A program made the translations under genes and the position numbers. 64,000 bases of DNA from Cyathus striatus (taxonomy: Eukaryota > Basidiomycota > Agaricomycetes > Agaricales > Nidulariaceae). This document shows, in pieces, positions 45,370 to 57,300 of this stretch. Each line of letters starts with the position of its first letter. Within the stretch, counting starts at the first letter, position 1. The notes under the pieces were generated by a model that ran no database searches, was not told the DNA's origin, and saw only the letters and a program-made list of their open reading frames with translations. Where the stretch lies: the NCBI GenBank assembly GCA_025738555.1, contig JAOVFP010000011.1:310001-374000 (forward strand), read 5' to 3'.

Positions 45370-47439
45370 TCAGCGTTTAACAGGACATTCTTCCCCTTCA
45401 GCCTTAATAACAGACTCTCCATACCAATTCTTGAAAAACAACACCCCACCTTCGTCTTCAAGGAAGCTGCATTGCGTGAACGACCTCCATAGCGCGTACA
45501 CAGCAGGCTAGTAGAGCATCATAAGCGAAAGGACAGGTATTAAAATGAATAACGCACCGTAGAATCATAGTTGTAGTAATCACCTAGCACCGGTTTAATC
45601 GCTTCTGTAACCTCAGGAAGATTATCTACAAAACGATCAGAAAGCATTCCCCGAAGCACTTTACACGACTTACAGAACGGAATGCTGGAGAAAAAATGAT
45701 GTGCGACATGGTCGCTACTTATCTGTACACAAAAAAGTGAGGTTCAGAGCTTTAGTAACTGAGCGTATTGAAGATGACATACGCCAAAGAAGAATACTCT
45801 GCCAACCCATCCAAAGAGAGGTCGGTCAACGGTGGCTAAAGCACCTCGAGCAAATGTCCATTGATCCTATTCATCGCATTAGCTTAATATTCTAGAATGA
45901 TAATGTTGTGGAATGGACGAACACTTCTGTAGTATGGAATTGTAGGGTCGCTGTGCTGGAGGTACGTGAACAGTACAATCCTATTTAAAGCGTAAGCTCC
46001 AAACGTGCTAAGTAGAAAGGGAGAGTGTATACCAGTTATGTGCGAACTGTGTAGGATTGTAAATTTAACCAACATACAAAAATGTAGAGATAGGACGCAC
46101 AAGCCATGGCATCAGGTAATGTTTCCATAAAGCCCCCAGTCCAGCATTGTACCGATAGAGACCAAGCAAGAATATCATGGTCCCAATAGCGATATTTGAA
46201 AGGATAATAGACCTTCCTGCTCATCTAAATAAATACCCAAATAGAACAATAAAGCATGAAGATCCCTACGCTGCTGAGGCTTGAACAGCTTCGAGTTCGG
46301 GTCATAATGCTGTCGCAATTCATGATGTATTAGTGAGAATAAACCTGCGGTAGAAGATATCTTACGCTTGTCCAAGGTGGATACCGCGGATTTCCTTTCC
46401 GATTATGTCTGCAACGAGTCATCTTCGATAATCTCTTCGCGTTGCATATCGAGATAAAGAAAACTTACATGAGATATAACTGAAATCCCCTACAAGCTAA
46501 TCAGCTTACATTCCAAAGACAAGCACTCAATTGCGAAAGTGAGAAGAAAAAAACTCACAGGAACTGCCTCACAAAGAGCTTAAACAGCGTAAATCCAGGA
46601 GTCTCCTCCAACATCTCTTTATAATCCACACGCACAGCAATCCGGCCATCGGGGAGATTAAGCGTCTTCCGAGTGGGAGGAATGTAAGTTTCATCCAGAT
46701 CGAGGTTATTCGTGTGTTTCTGTGAGCGAAGACGAAGTGAGGGGCGTAAATCAGCGGAAGCGAGAAGAAAAAATCAAAAATATTTATATAAAAAGGCGAG
46801 AAAGGGAATTGAAGAGGATGGGGCGGGTGCGAGGCGAAAAGACCCGGTGCAAGAAGGTGCGGAAGGAAGAACGGAAGACATACGTGGTGCGTTTGGTGCG
46901 TTACCCGCCACGAATAGTACGGAGTTAGCACGAACGTATGGAGAATCATTCCTAGGATCGCGTTTGTGAGCGGCGACGGAGAGAGTGCATCGTGTCCTGC
47001 CTTGTTACAGTAACCCGTTAGTTCAGAATTTGCCCGATACCCGATGGAATTGGAAGAAAACGGCATACCTCATGACCTGTGAGCGCTCGATGATCAGCAT
47101 TTGTGGTGTGATTGTTGACGGAATGAACTAGCCTAAACACCATATGCCTGCGAATACTATTCCCTGCCATCCCCAGTACAGAAGCCAACACGCTGGTTTG
47201 ATCCAGCTCCAAGTTCCCCATGACCAGCTTTCAATGCCTTTTCCGATGAGGTAGAATAGGTATCCAAATGTCAGATGCCGCACGATGTATAGAAGACTGG
47301 TTGTTGTCGACCATTCAAAGAGGTGTTTGGGAACGGCATTGTGTAGATCTTTTATGCTGATATTGGGGTTTGAAAACGTGCCTTTACGGAGACGGGCCTC
47401 GTATTCCGGACCTGATTGAAGGAATTGATACCACGGCAT
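45370..47439 (-). CDS. delta-12-type membrane fatty acid desaturase, 14 exons, about 407 aa
   Basis: Integral ER-membrane di-iron enzyme of the oleate (delta-12) desaturase family. It should introduce a double bond into C18 acyl chains using cytochrome b5. Inferred exons (minus): 47439-47133, 47076-47069, 47000-46884, 46719-46559, 46489-46469, 46408-46366, 46309-46270, 46216-46101, 46046-46033, 45980-45923, 45866-45783, 45722-45674, 45625-45558, 45507-45370; total 1224 nt with all phases consistent. The three His boxes are present: HEAGH, HQTHH and HVAHH. Other family landmarks are TLNLPDG..., HYDPNSKLF, TYLQHSDPTIPYYR and RGALATVDRP. Exon 2 is only 8 nt and encodes the HE of box 1; exon 9 is 14 nt (FAHNW). 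Intron 1 appears to start with GC instead of GT. All of this is inferred from sequence. No break was found, so it is likely functional. A truncated copy is at 51.8 kb. Confidence 0.85.
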
Positions 47440-48425
47440 CGAGGGTGCAGGAGCAAGCAAGAGACTCCAAGAAAGAACGAGAGATGAAGGGAGTAGATGG
47501 ATATATAAGGAGCGGAAGCAGTTTATATATACGGAGCCGAAAATATCGAGCCTGTGGCTTTTGACGTTGACTTCCTTCCTTCCCCGGAAGAACATATATG
47601 TAAGGCCCAGGGACAATCAAATGTTCTCGCTCGTGGTGTCCCAACTGGAATTGGAGAAATCCGTCGTGGGGATTGGTGACAGTTAGTTCATATGGAAAGC
47701 CGTTTGTCATGGGTCGGCGGACTCGTGGTGATGATATGGATCAGGGTGGTCATGAGATGGAAAGCTTCTCTTTACTAGGCGTCTAAGGATCTTTGGTGCG
47801 AGATAAGGTATATCACACCGCTGTCCTTGTATGTTAGACGAAATTTTAGACTACAAGACAGAAATGCGACATTACTAGCTTGGTTGGATGGATTTTTCGT
47901 GGTTTCGAATGGGGGTGACGGTGGCTTCGGCCTTGAGCCACAGAAAATTTTGTACGGATATAGGGAGTTATCAAGCCTCATGTTCTAACTTCATGTGTGT
48001 CGCAAGTCCCAATGAATTAAAGGCTATGCCCTTGTGTCATTAGTTATTCTTGAAGGGGTTGTATTAGCGATAGCTACGGTGATTTGTAGTTGAAATATTG
48101 CAGCAAGGCGTAGGCTAGGTGGGATGTCGCGGCCCAAGGAATATCTGCAGTGTTGGGGTCAGTGTCGGTCGATGCCGGGTCAACTTCAACCTTGCAAATT
48201 TTCAAGCGCCGCCATTAACGCTTACATAAGTACCCTTACCACCCGCCCACGAGCCGTAACGAGAGAATGACAGGAGTGCTAATAAACCATCCTTTCTATC
48301 CAGGAATAACGATGCAGAATCAAATACATTATCCATCCCCTTTGTCCCTAAATCCTATAACTACCTTCTGAACCGAAAAAGTAAGTACATACAATGTACA
48401 TGAATCGAAACTTTCCTATCATAAG
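47440..48425. other. intergenic between desaturase and membrane-protein gene, duplicated at 52.6-53.4 kb
   Basis: A 108-codon minus-strand frame (47384-47710, MTNGFPYELTVTNPHDGFLQ) overlaps the desaturase start. It is also partly open in the duplicate but has no domain, and I regard it as upstream leader or promoter DNA. The 3' part is the downstream flank of the membrane-protein gene. Confidence 0.45.
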
Positions 48426-49804
48426 TTATCTCACTCTAACAGGCGACAGACTACCTTCTTCTAAATCATCAATTCGTGATTTGGCCATAGAGGACACACT
48501 GGCCCTCCTCTCCTTCAACACCTCAATCAGATCCCGCATCTTCTTCCTCTGCTCATTAAGCTCCTCCATCTGCTGCGATGTGAAGGCCCCATATGCAGCA
48601 ACATCCTGATCTGTCTGCTCTTCCTTTTCTCTTGGAGGAATGACCACGTCTACAGGATATTCCGGTACACTCCCACATTCCGATGATGGAGTCGGAGTCG
48701 TAGCCCATCTCTGTTCTTCTATCATCCTATTTTCCTCGGGATTCAAGTTCGCCCTACTGTGTGGATATCGTCCTGTATGATCTCCATTTTCTGACGAGTC
48801 ACTCGGAGTGGTAGCTCTGCTTCCACCTTCGAGCATGGCTTTCTCCTCGGGATTAATAACGCCTTCTACTTTTTCTCCGAAGGGGTTAAATGCAGTGCTG
48901 ATTGGGTCGACAGAAGATGTTTGTGTGCGGGTGATGCGTACAATGGGAGCATCGGAGCGTTTTTTCCACACGCGAATGCGTTTTTTGCAGAGAGAAACAG
49001 AAGTAGAATGAGGAGGATAAGAATGGCTGTAAAAGCTCCTATTGCTATGCCAGCAATTTTGCCTGATGTGAGTGATGGTCTCTTTTCTATGTCTTGTTGG
49101 CGTGTGGGAACGGGACTATTTTGAGTGTCGTTTGAAGCGGATGAAATTGGGGTTGTATGTGCTGGTGTAAGCATGGAACTCAGACTTTCCTGTGCCGCAG
49201 AAGATGAAATTTCTGTCGATGTTACGGTGGGATTGCTGCTGCTACTTGTCGTGCTCGTAGTTGAATTACTTGTTGTCGATGAAGCACCCGAACTATTCTG
49301 TGAAGGTGACGATAGAGAAGAACTAGACGAATTTAGTATCGATGCGATACTTGTGGTTTCTGTGGTCTTATCGGATGTGACGGTGGAGGTAGTAGACTCA
49401 GTCCCCGCCTGGATGGTTAGGACAAACATGTTATTTGTGTCGTTTGGAAAAGGAGTTTCCGCTTCTAAAGCTTCGAAAGTAACGGGACTATAACAAACTT
49501 AGTATTTTCTATATATACATTTTTAAATGGTCATACCCTGGAGTCGCGTTGGCGGGTACTAGTATTTCGAATGTGGCTGTGTCAGGTAAAGTGACAGTAC
49601 AAGGTTTAAATTCAGTGTTTGTAGGTGTCGGTGCGACAATTATTACATGGCTAAGAATATAATGAATATTTATATTTTATGGATTCAGAAAGGTGCCTAC
49701 GTATTTTTTGCCGGGTTATTCCAGGTAACAGTAACAGTCCCTCCTAGTGTAATTTCACTTTGGCTTATGTTCAGGTTCATCCCTTGATCATGGGATTGTG
49801 TCAT
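48426..49804 (-). pseudogene. single-pass membrane protein gene with a one-base deletion (family member 3)
   Basis: Exons (minus) 49804-49701, 49650-49537 and 49487-48426. The ectodomain starts MTQSHDQGMNLNISQSEITL, then GGTVTVTWNNP and a long Ser/Thr stalk. The span is KIAGIAIGAFTAILILLILL. Straight after the span, near 48985-48992, the run reads GCAGAGAG where the duplicate at 61.8 kb has GCAGAAGAG. The lost base shifts the frame, so the cytoplasmic tail would be replaced by a short unrelated one (SAKNAFACGKNAP...). The proper tail (WKKRSDAPIVRITRTQTSSV ... EQTDQDVAAYGAFTSQQMEEL coiled coil) is still fully open in the other frame. That implies a very recent change, a sequencing error, or a tail-less product. 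Confidence 0.7.
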
Positions 49805-50795
49805 GGTAGTAATGTACGTTAAATGAAGTAGTCTGCTAACATCCATTCACCCTTAGCATTTAATCATTCACTCATAACCATGTAAATCACCCTCACCGTA
49901 ATGTTCCAAGTATGCAAAACCCCAACTCGTATGATTTTCCTTGGTGTATCTCTTCTTCGTAGATTAGATGGTAATAGGGTGGAGGGTAGGATACAAAGTG
50001 CCAAGGGGGGGGAGAGATGGATGGGAGCAGGGGTGGATATAGGAATCGAAAGCAATGTGTGGCATATACAAATGCTATATCTATTCATATCCTTATATCT
50101 TTGTTGTTTGATGAAGATACACAGGGCGGGTACCGATTCTATGGTCAACATCGTTGAGAAAGCACATTTTGATCCTATATGATAAGATGCTGAAGTCTTG
50201 GGAATGCACAGTACGAAGATTAGTACTCCCGAGAGGAATAGAATGATATTAAACGAAATCTATTCAAGCACTCTCATAACAGCCCGTAGATGTAGTCAAA
50301 GTGGAGGCAAGGCGACGACAATTGCACAGATGTGACGTCTCCATGGTGTTTCCCAGGTCAAGGTTTAATTGACATTTTCGGCCTTCACAGGGAGATGCAT
50401 GTCAGTGATGTATCATGAAATCAGAAATGAAGCAATATGAAGATACATACACTGTATAACATGTCATGAGTCCCATCAACACAGGGGCGAACACCGTTCG
50501 ATGTACAGCACTTACTTAAGTCTTGAGCTCAGTATATATTAAGCCCCATAGCGGCCTATGGGCGCTGGCGGAAATTTAAATTGAAGCCGAAGCCAAACAA
50601 ACAGAGAAAACTCTCACACTCTATTCCCTGCTCAATCTTCACTTGCTCGCTCTTCACTTCCTCTTCATAGTCTTTTCCCATGTTTTAAAGCTTAGCTTAC
50701 AACGCTTTGCATTAGTATTAATATATGTAATGGCATGGCAAGGGCTATAGTATATCTCTAAGTTAAGTATTCCATATTGATGCATAGCACACGTC
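49805..50795. other. 5' flank of the membrane-protein gene, duplicated at 62.6-63.6 kb
   Basis: Contains a minus-strand frame conserved in both copies (49864-50151, with MNRYSICICHTLLSIPISTP and HLSPP). It might hold an upstream signal-peptide exon for the membrane protein, though I found no convincing splice path. TATATTAAGCCCCATAGCGGCC at about 50534-50555 is a possible core promoter for a minus or plus transcript. Confidence 0.4.
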
Positions 50796-51510
50796 TAATT
50801 AAATGGCTTGTAAATGGCAGTGAAGTCATCGTAGTACTTCCTCTTCAAGGTATAGAGCAGGCGTTTCGCCTGCACTGTAAAACTTCACTTTTTACGAGCT
50901 TTAAATGTCCAAGTCACGTGACGTGTATCTCAAAAGATAACGCCTTTAGATCTAGCCGTGCGCGCATCAATGCGTTATTCGTGTTTGCTCTTCCTTTTCT
51001 TCTAATTCATCGCTACAGTTTATGTTTCATACTTTACCATATTCTCTTCAATATCTGCGATATTAAACACCAATAATCCCTGCCGTTTCAACGAATCCTG
51101 TTAAGTAACTTCTTTATTCTAATTATCTATAAAAACCTATGTATCTACTTCCACCCAATCCAGTGAATTGTCCCCTCTCACAGTCGAGATCTAAGTCTCA
51201 GTTTCTGCCTTCAGGTTATTATCAGCGGTCTTAGCTTCCGTTTCACCGTTTCGTTTTTGAAAATCTGTCAAATCTTCCCATCTAAACTTCGTTTCGGCGA
51301 AGTTCTCTCTTGTTACGCTCTCATCGACCTTACATTGTTACTAATCACGCTCTCCGAGGGAAACCTTAGAACTCCTCGGTCGAACGGACATTCGACAACT
51401 CGCATATTTTCTTTGTTTAGACCTCAAGGATAACCTTACCCTTACAAAGGCAAGTACAACTGCTATACATATACGCGGATAGAATCTGTAGTTGATAATG
51501 CGTATATACT
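50796..51510. mobile_element. about 0.7-kb insertion present only in duplication copy 1
   Basis: Copy 2 runs from GTCTAATTAA (63.617 kb) within a few dozen bases to ATAGTAGGCTATGGCAGATAG. Copy 1 has about 700 extra bases between GTCTAATTAA (50.80 kb) and AATAGGCTACAGATAG (51.54 kb). The insert carries the small palindrome GAGCAGGCGTTTCGCCTGC. No inverted ends or target duplication could be fixed, so the class is unknown. Confidence 0.5.
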
Positions 51511-51807
51511 CTTACTTTATCCGAAATAACGCGCCATGAATAGGCTACAGATAGTGCAGAACAAAGTTCGCCGACATTTGATCAAATCAGTAGTTTGTTA
51601 TTTGATTTCGGATCATAATACGGTAAGTACGGACAGAGACGACTGTCTACGATGGCTACTAAAACGTCGATCAACGTTTTTGTGATCAACACTGGCAAGC
51701 GCAGTCTCAGATATATACCACTAGGCCACAGCAAGTTAAATATATAGACCACATACACTACATCTCACACTCTACCTTCGTCATGAACGTTTAAGCTGCT
51801 CCATAGG

Positions 51808-52596
51808 TCAGATTAAGTGCCTTCCGAGTGGGAGGAATGTAGATTTCGTCCAGATCGAGGTTATTCGTGTGTTTCTGCGAGCGAAGACGAAGTGGGGGGT
51901 ATAAATCAGCAGAAGCGAGGAGAAAAAATTAACAAATATTTACAAAAAAAAGCGAGAAAGGGAATTGAAGAGGAGCGAGTGAGGGCGAGGCTAAAAGACC
52001 CGGTGCGAGAAGGTGTGGAAGGAAGAATAGGAGACATACGTGGTGCGTTTGGTGCGCTGTCCGCCACGAATAGTACGGAGTTAGCACGAACGTATGGAGA
52101 ATCATTCCTAGGATCGCGTTTGTGAGCGGCGATGGAGAGAGTGCGTCGTGTCTTGCCTTGTTACAGTAACCCGTCAGTTCAGAATTTACCTGATACCCGA
52201 TGGAATTGGAAGAAAACGGCATACCTCATGACCTGTGAGCGCTCGATGATCAGCATATGTGGTGTGATTGTTGACGGAATGGACTAGCCTGAACACCATA
52301 TTCCTGCGAATACTATTCCCTGCCATCCCCAGTACAGGAGTCAATACACTGGCTTGATCCAGCTCCAAGTTCCCCATGACCAGCTTTCGATGCCTTTTCT
52401 GATGAGGTAGAATAAGTATCCAAAGGTCAGATGCCGCACGATGTATAGAAGACTGGTTATGGTCGAACGTTCGAAGAGGTGTTTAGGGACGGCATTGTGT
52501 AGATCTTTTATGCTGATATTGGGGTTTGCAAATGTGCCTTTACGGAGATGGGCCTCGTATTCCGGACCTGATTGAAGGAATCGATACCACGGCATC
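51808..52596 (-). pseudogene. truncated copy of the fatty acid desaturase (exons 1-4)
   Basis: The start (MPWYRFLQSGPEYEAHLRKG) and the 8-nt microexon between two introns are kept, as is the GC at the first donor. Box 1 has changed from HEAGH to HEARH (GGA to AGA). Box 2 (HQTHH) is still readable. The copy stops within exon 4 at the duplication breakpoint, so box 3 and most of the enzyme are missing. It cannot encode an active desaturase. Confidence 0.85.
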
Positions 52597-53394
52597 GAGG
52601 GTAGCAGCAGCAAGCAAGATACTCCAAGTAAGAAGGAGAGATGAAGGGTGTAGATGGATATATAAGGAGCGGAAGCAGGTTATATATACAGAGCCGAAAA
52701 TACGGAGCCTGTGGCTTTTGACGTTGACCCCCTCCCCCGGAAGAACATGTAAGGCCCAGGGACAATCAAATTTTCTCGCCCGTGGTCGGTGCCCAACTGG
52801 AATTGGAGAAAGCCATCGCTGGGTTTGGTGACAGTTGGTTTATATAGAAAGCCGTTTGTTATGGGTTGGCGGACTCGTGATGATATGGATCAGGGAGGTC
52901 ATGAGAGGGATAGCTTCTCTTTACTAGGCATCTAAGGATCTTTGGTGCGAGATAAGGTGTATCGCATCGCTGTGCTTGTATATTAGATGAAATTGTAGAC
53001 TGTAAGATAGAAATGCGACGTTACTGGCTTGGTTGGATGGATTTTCTCGTGGTTTCGAATGCTGGTGACGGTGACTTCGGCTTTGAGCCACAGAAAATTT
53101 TGTACGGATATAGGGAGTTATCAAGCCTCATGTTCTAACTTCATGTGTGTCGCAAGTCCCAATGAATTAAAGGCTATGCCCTTGTGTCATTAGTTATTCT
53201 TGAAGGGGTTGTAATAGCGATACGTACGGTGATTTGTAGTTGATAATTTGCAGCAAGGCGTGGGCGAAGGGGGATGTCCAAGGGATGTCTGCAGTGTCGG
53301 GGCTGGTGTCGGTCGATGCCGGGTCAACGTTTCAACTTCGACCTTGCAAATTTTCAAGCGCCGCCTTTAAAGCTTACTTACATAAAGTAATAAG
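52597..53394. other. duplicated upstream region of the desaturase copy
   Basis: Same sequence as 47440-48230 with scattered differences; no gene. The match ends at GCGCCGCCTTTAAAGCTTACTTACATAAA (about 53359-53387), where the large insertion begins. Confidence 0.6.
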
Positions 53395-53683
53395 GCCGGC
53401 AAGCGGCAAGGCCCACCACCTCAAGGATTTGACGAATTGTATACAGGATGAGAAAGAAGTGCATTGTTTTGGTGGTGGATGTGGCGTTGACATCGTCTCT
53501 AATGTGGTGGGTAAAACCTCGCCGTTTCGCCTGGCCACGCCTCGCCCCTGGCGATTGCCGGGTGGCGAAACTATGAGCATGAAGGAGAGCGGCGATACTC
53601 GGCAAAAGTAGAATTATGTAATTTGTAATTTGTAAAATTTTATCGTCATGCTGGCATCGTTGCAATACCGAAATCGCACCGAA

Positions 53684-53842
53684 ATGGGGAAAAACAAGGG
53701 AGGAAGACCTGCGGACACATTTATCAACAACCATTTTATAAAGGAGCGTAATCCTAGTACAAAACGATGGACAGTTGTTTGTAACTACTGCTCGATGGAA
53801 CTACAGTCCGCGACAAGCAAAACCCGCCAATTTTTTGAGTGA
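53684..53842 (+). pseudogene. BED-type zinc-finger start of a hAT transposase (fragment)
   Basis: MGKNKGGRPADTFINNHFIK is followed by KRWTVVCNYCSMELQSATSK, then QFFE and a stop. W-x3-C-x2-C after a basic, Pro-containing start is the first half of a BED zinc finger; the His pair is missing because the frame ends or a splice site (GTGAAC) intervenes. No catalytic or C-terminal dimerisation region was found in the following 1.2 kb. Too far from the 9,980-bp element to be its transposase, but perhaps the same superfamily. Confidence 0.5.
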
Positions 53843-54202
53843 ACTTAAGTGAGTTTTTCAGCAATGACAAATAAGTTTCAAACTCCGAAAACCGTCGGAA
53901 TAGCATAGTTACAATGTATTAATTAAGATTCCACGAGCCGATTTTTCGATTTCCGATTTTTTTATTTTTTGACCCAAAAATTTGGCACTCGGCCATAAAA
54001 AATAGTAAATTTCATGGAAAATGCATTTTTAGCATCCTCTCATCAATTGCGATATGATCCTGCAAAAATATAAGCCCCTGAATTGCCTCAATTGGCACCA
54101 AAAATTCATCTTTCTAACCACCATGCCTGGAGGTTGACCCAAGAAAAAGAGCTGAAATACAAGTGGAATTTGCAATAATCAGTCAAGAACTAATCATCAA
54201 AG

Positions 54203-54388
54203 CTCCCCCCACCACCTGTCACTAATACATCCTCCCCAGAGCCCAATACAAGTCCTAAAAATGTGATCAGTGGGGGATCTATAAGTGTGCCTAAACCACA
54301 GCTAATCAGTGAGGATTGTGAATTACTTCAAGACCCTTACTGCTCAGATGAGAATGACTTTGAGCTTGACTGGAATCATGTAGCATGA
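54203..54388 (+). pseudogene. acidic C-terminal coding fragment, unknown
   Basis: A 61-codon open run (LPPPPVTNTSSPEPNTSPKN ... SEDCELLQDPYCSDENDFEL ... DWNHVA, stop). The acidic, aromatic end followed by a stop looks like a true protein terminus. It has no start of its own and no neighbouring exon I can join. It may be the C-terminus of a transposase-type protein. Confidence 0.3.
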
Positions 54389-57300
54389 GTATATTTTCTA
54401 TTATAACCCATGTCTAAATTATTCAATACATTTTAACAGTACTGGGGGTGGGTAAAATATTTGTAATGTGAAAAAGAGAAAAGAACATTTCAAGATGCAA
54501 AAAATGTGGTTATGAAATACTTAGATGCTTGTTCTTTGGATGTTATTTGCCATTTTATTAACTGAACATGGTGATTCATGAGTGCTTATAGGCATTGTTT
54601 AACAGGCAAAGCAGCAGGATAGGCTGTGAGGAAGCAGTACCAACACCATCAAGTCTCCAATCAGGCCATAATGGCACTTGAAGCTATTTTATCCTAAAAT
54701 AGGTCATGTAACATGTCAATTTTTTTGCCAAAAAATTTGGCAAACCTATTTTCTCGTGGGAATTTCTTAAAAACATCATTTTTGTATGTATTTTGACTTT
54801 CTGAATCTGAATCTGTAATTAGTTTGTCCTAAAAAACTCGTTTTTGTACTGAAATGAAATTGGTGGACTTTGCCTGTCACGGACTGTAGTTCACCATGAT
54901 GGAAGATGCTCCATACACCTAGCTAATGGCCTACAATGCTCATGTTTACAACACCTCTCTCATTGATATCATACGCAGAGGACAGCTCCCTTCGATTCAC
55001 AACACTGTCGTTGATACTCCGACTGAAGGAAATAGTGGCAATTGGGATCGTGAATCGTTGCTTCGTTCAATGGGACTATAAAATAAAGGAATAGGGCTGA
55101 CAAGCGGCAAAGCCCACTACCAACAATTAAACTGGTGATTTAAGTCACTCACGGCAAGATTGACAGATTAATTTATTACTACAAAATATAGTTGTCCAAG
55201 GAGGGAGTCAGGAGAAGTCTGCATGTTAATTCATTGGCTTCATGAGAAGGGATGATAATACTTAGCAGAAGGGAGAAAACAGTTCATAAGACAGGGAACT
55301 ATGCTATTGATGGAGTACATATCACCATTGTATAATAACTGAATGTGAACATAATGTACACAAACCCCAAATCCCCACTATTGTACATACCACTACAATA
55401 CATACAGAGCAAACCCCTGCAAAGATTTTAGGCATGAGTATGTTATGATGGTGATAGGATGATGCGGGAAGGTGGTGATATGGACAAATTATTTAGGATA
55501 TAGAAGCCTGCACGTTGAAGGAACAATGTGGTTGTGAAGTGGTGTGATATATGTATATGATATGTGACACCATAACTCAACGAGACCGAACGAGCGAAAA
55601 TAATGTTCAAAAGCTTGAAGAGACGAGAAATGACAGAAATAAGGTAGATAATGAATGTATGAAGGGAGAGGAGTCTGGGATAGGAATAAGAAGATATATG
55701 AAGGGAGAAGGAGAACTTGCATTATACCGAATATGATAAACCCACTGCCCAGAGGGAAGAGGGGGTCATACATGATTGCTCCATTGTCAAATGATGAACG
55801 TAGAAAGTGAAGCAAAAGATAGTGGCTGGAAAAATGTAGACCATAAGAAATTAAGCCCATAAACCGTTATGTGATAGGGGGTCTGTGTAACAATTACATA
55901 GATAAAGTTCTCAGGGGAGAGGGGAGGGGAGGTAAGTAGTGAAAGTTACTTGCCAGCATAAGTCCAGGAGGACTAAGAACCCATCAGCTAAGTATCACAG
56001 CTCAACATATTAATTACTCGTGTCACAAGTTTGGGGAGCACCAACCCATTGGTAAGGAGATATGCTAAGGCATTCAGCGAGGGTTACGAAACAGTAGTCT
56101 TTTGCCTTGAGAACCTGGAAAGCACAAGGGAGGGTGTCTGGAGATTCGTTAGCTTTAGCCTCATCTTATTCAGCATTAACAGTTTTCTCTGTGAATGGGA
56201 TGTGATTAATGTATATTCAGACATAAAACACTAACCGTAAACATCGTGGTTGAGAGCAAGGATTGTTGAGGGGTGGGAGTAGCAATTCAGTATAACGCAG
56301 CTTGTAGCTTGCTTTGATCTGCATATATACCAGCAGAGTCGCCAGAGCTTTGGGGAGGCAAGTCACTACCCTGTACCCTGACTGTAGTGGAAAAAAATGA
56401 AATCAGCTCACTCGAAGTTCCAGGTAGCAAGGGTATGGCTGCATGCTCTGGCTACCTCACGGAGGGAGTCGTTGTATTCACCATAGGCTGGAATGGAAAA
56501 TATATCAGTTCAAAAAGAGTCGTAAAAAGTGGAGAATACTCACAAGGGAGGGTAAATGCGGGGTAGGCACCGGTGATATTTGTGATGGCCTCAAAGATTA
56601 TGATAGGCGATGGTATCATTTAGTACAGAATGAGTTGTATGTGCCCTCCACCAGCCAGAATTTTTTGGGAACTAAAATAGCTCATTGTATCAAAGAGTCA
56701 GATTAGCATAAGTTATAATAGAGAGACATACATTGGTCCCAGTTCAGATTGTTGAGATGGTTGTTGGCCCAGTATAAGACGTGACTTGACAGCCCTTGCC
56801 AAATGCCCACTTCAACCTGATGCACTTGGCCTCTTCAGCAGAAGTTAAGTCACATAGACACAACTGTCCAGTGTCTACATTTGATGTCAGGATAAAAACA
56901 TCTAACCAAACCCCATCTACATGTTTGTGACTGTTTAGTGTATGAATAAATTAACGCAGAAGAGAGCACGAAAAGCAAATACAATAAAAACTATGTGTCG
57001 CTAAAAATCGAGTTCATGCTAAAGGTTTTGATTTAGTTACCCTCTGTGTTGCATGAGTTCATTTTCTTGAATGTCCATAGAAAATTTGATGGACTAGGGA
57101 ACAGTCGACATAGGATAGAAAGATTGTATAGTCGAGAAAGGTGAATGAGAATCATCCAAGTATGAGCACATTATAACTGACTTACCCGATCCAACCGATT
57201 CCCTACCTTCTGTCTTACTTTGATGGCTTACAGCTATGAGATAGGCCTTCGATGTTGAACCAGTTTTCCACATGAGTAGCTTTGACATTGTCTAAATGCA

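Larger units (their letters stand above)
46630..51770. repeat. segmental tandem duplication, copy 1
   Basis: Matches 51800-63850 in the same orientation. It spans desaturase exons 1-4, the shared upstream region, the membrane-protein gene and its 5' flank. Landmark identities: GTCCCAATGAATTAAAGGCT (48006 and 53156), the membrane-protein gene (48.4-49.8 against 61.2-62.6 kb), CCCCATAGCGGCC with GAAGCCGAAGCCAAACAAA (50.54-50.60 against 63.38-63.44 kb), and CACTGGC-GCACAGTCTC-type sequence (51.69 against 63.81 kb). Insertions differ between the copies and are listed separately. Confidence 0.85.

Noticed and set aside
47384..47710. 108-codon minus-strand ORF overlapping the desaturase start
   Set aside because: Similar sequence in the duplicate is explained by the DNA duplication. 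The desaturase frame itself accounts for the overlap, and no domain is seen.
53393..55125. An element bounded by the GGCCGGCAAGCGGCAAGGCC and GGGCTGACAAGCGGCAAAGC motifs
   Set aside because: The two motifs are in direct, not inverted, orientation, and no target duplication was found. Kept only as a note in the insertion block.
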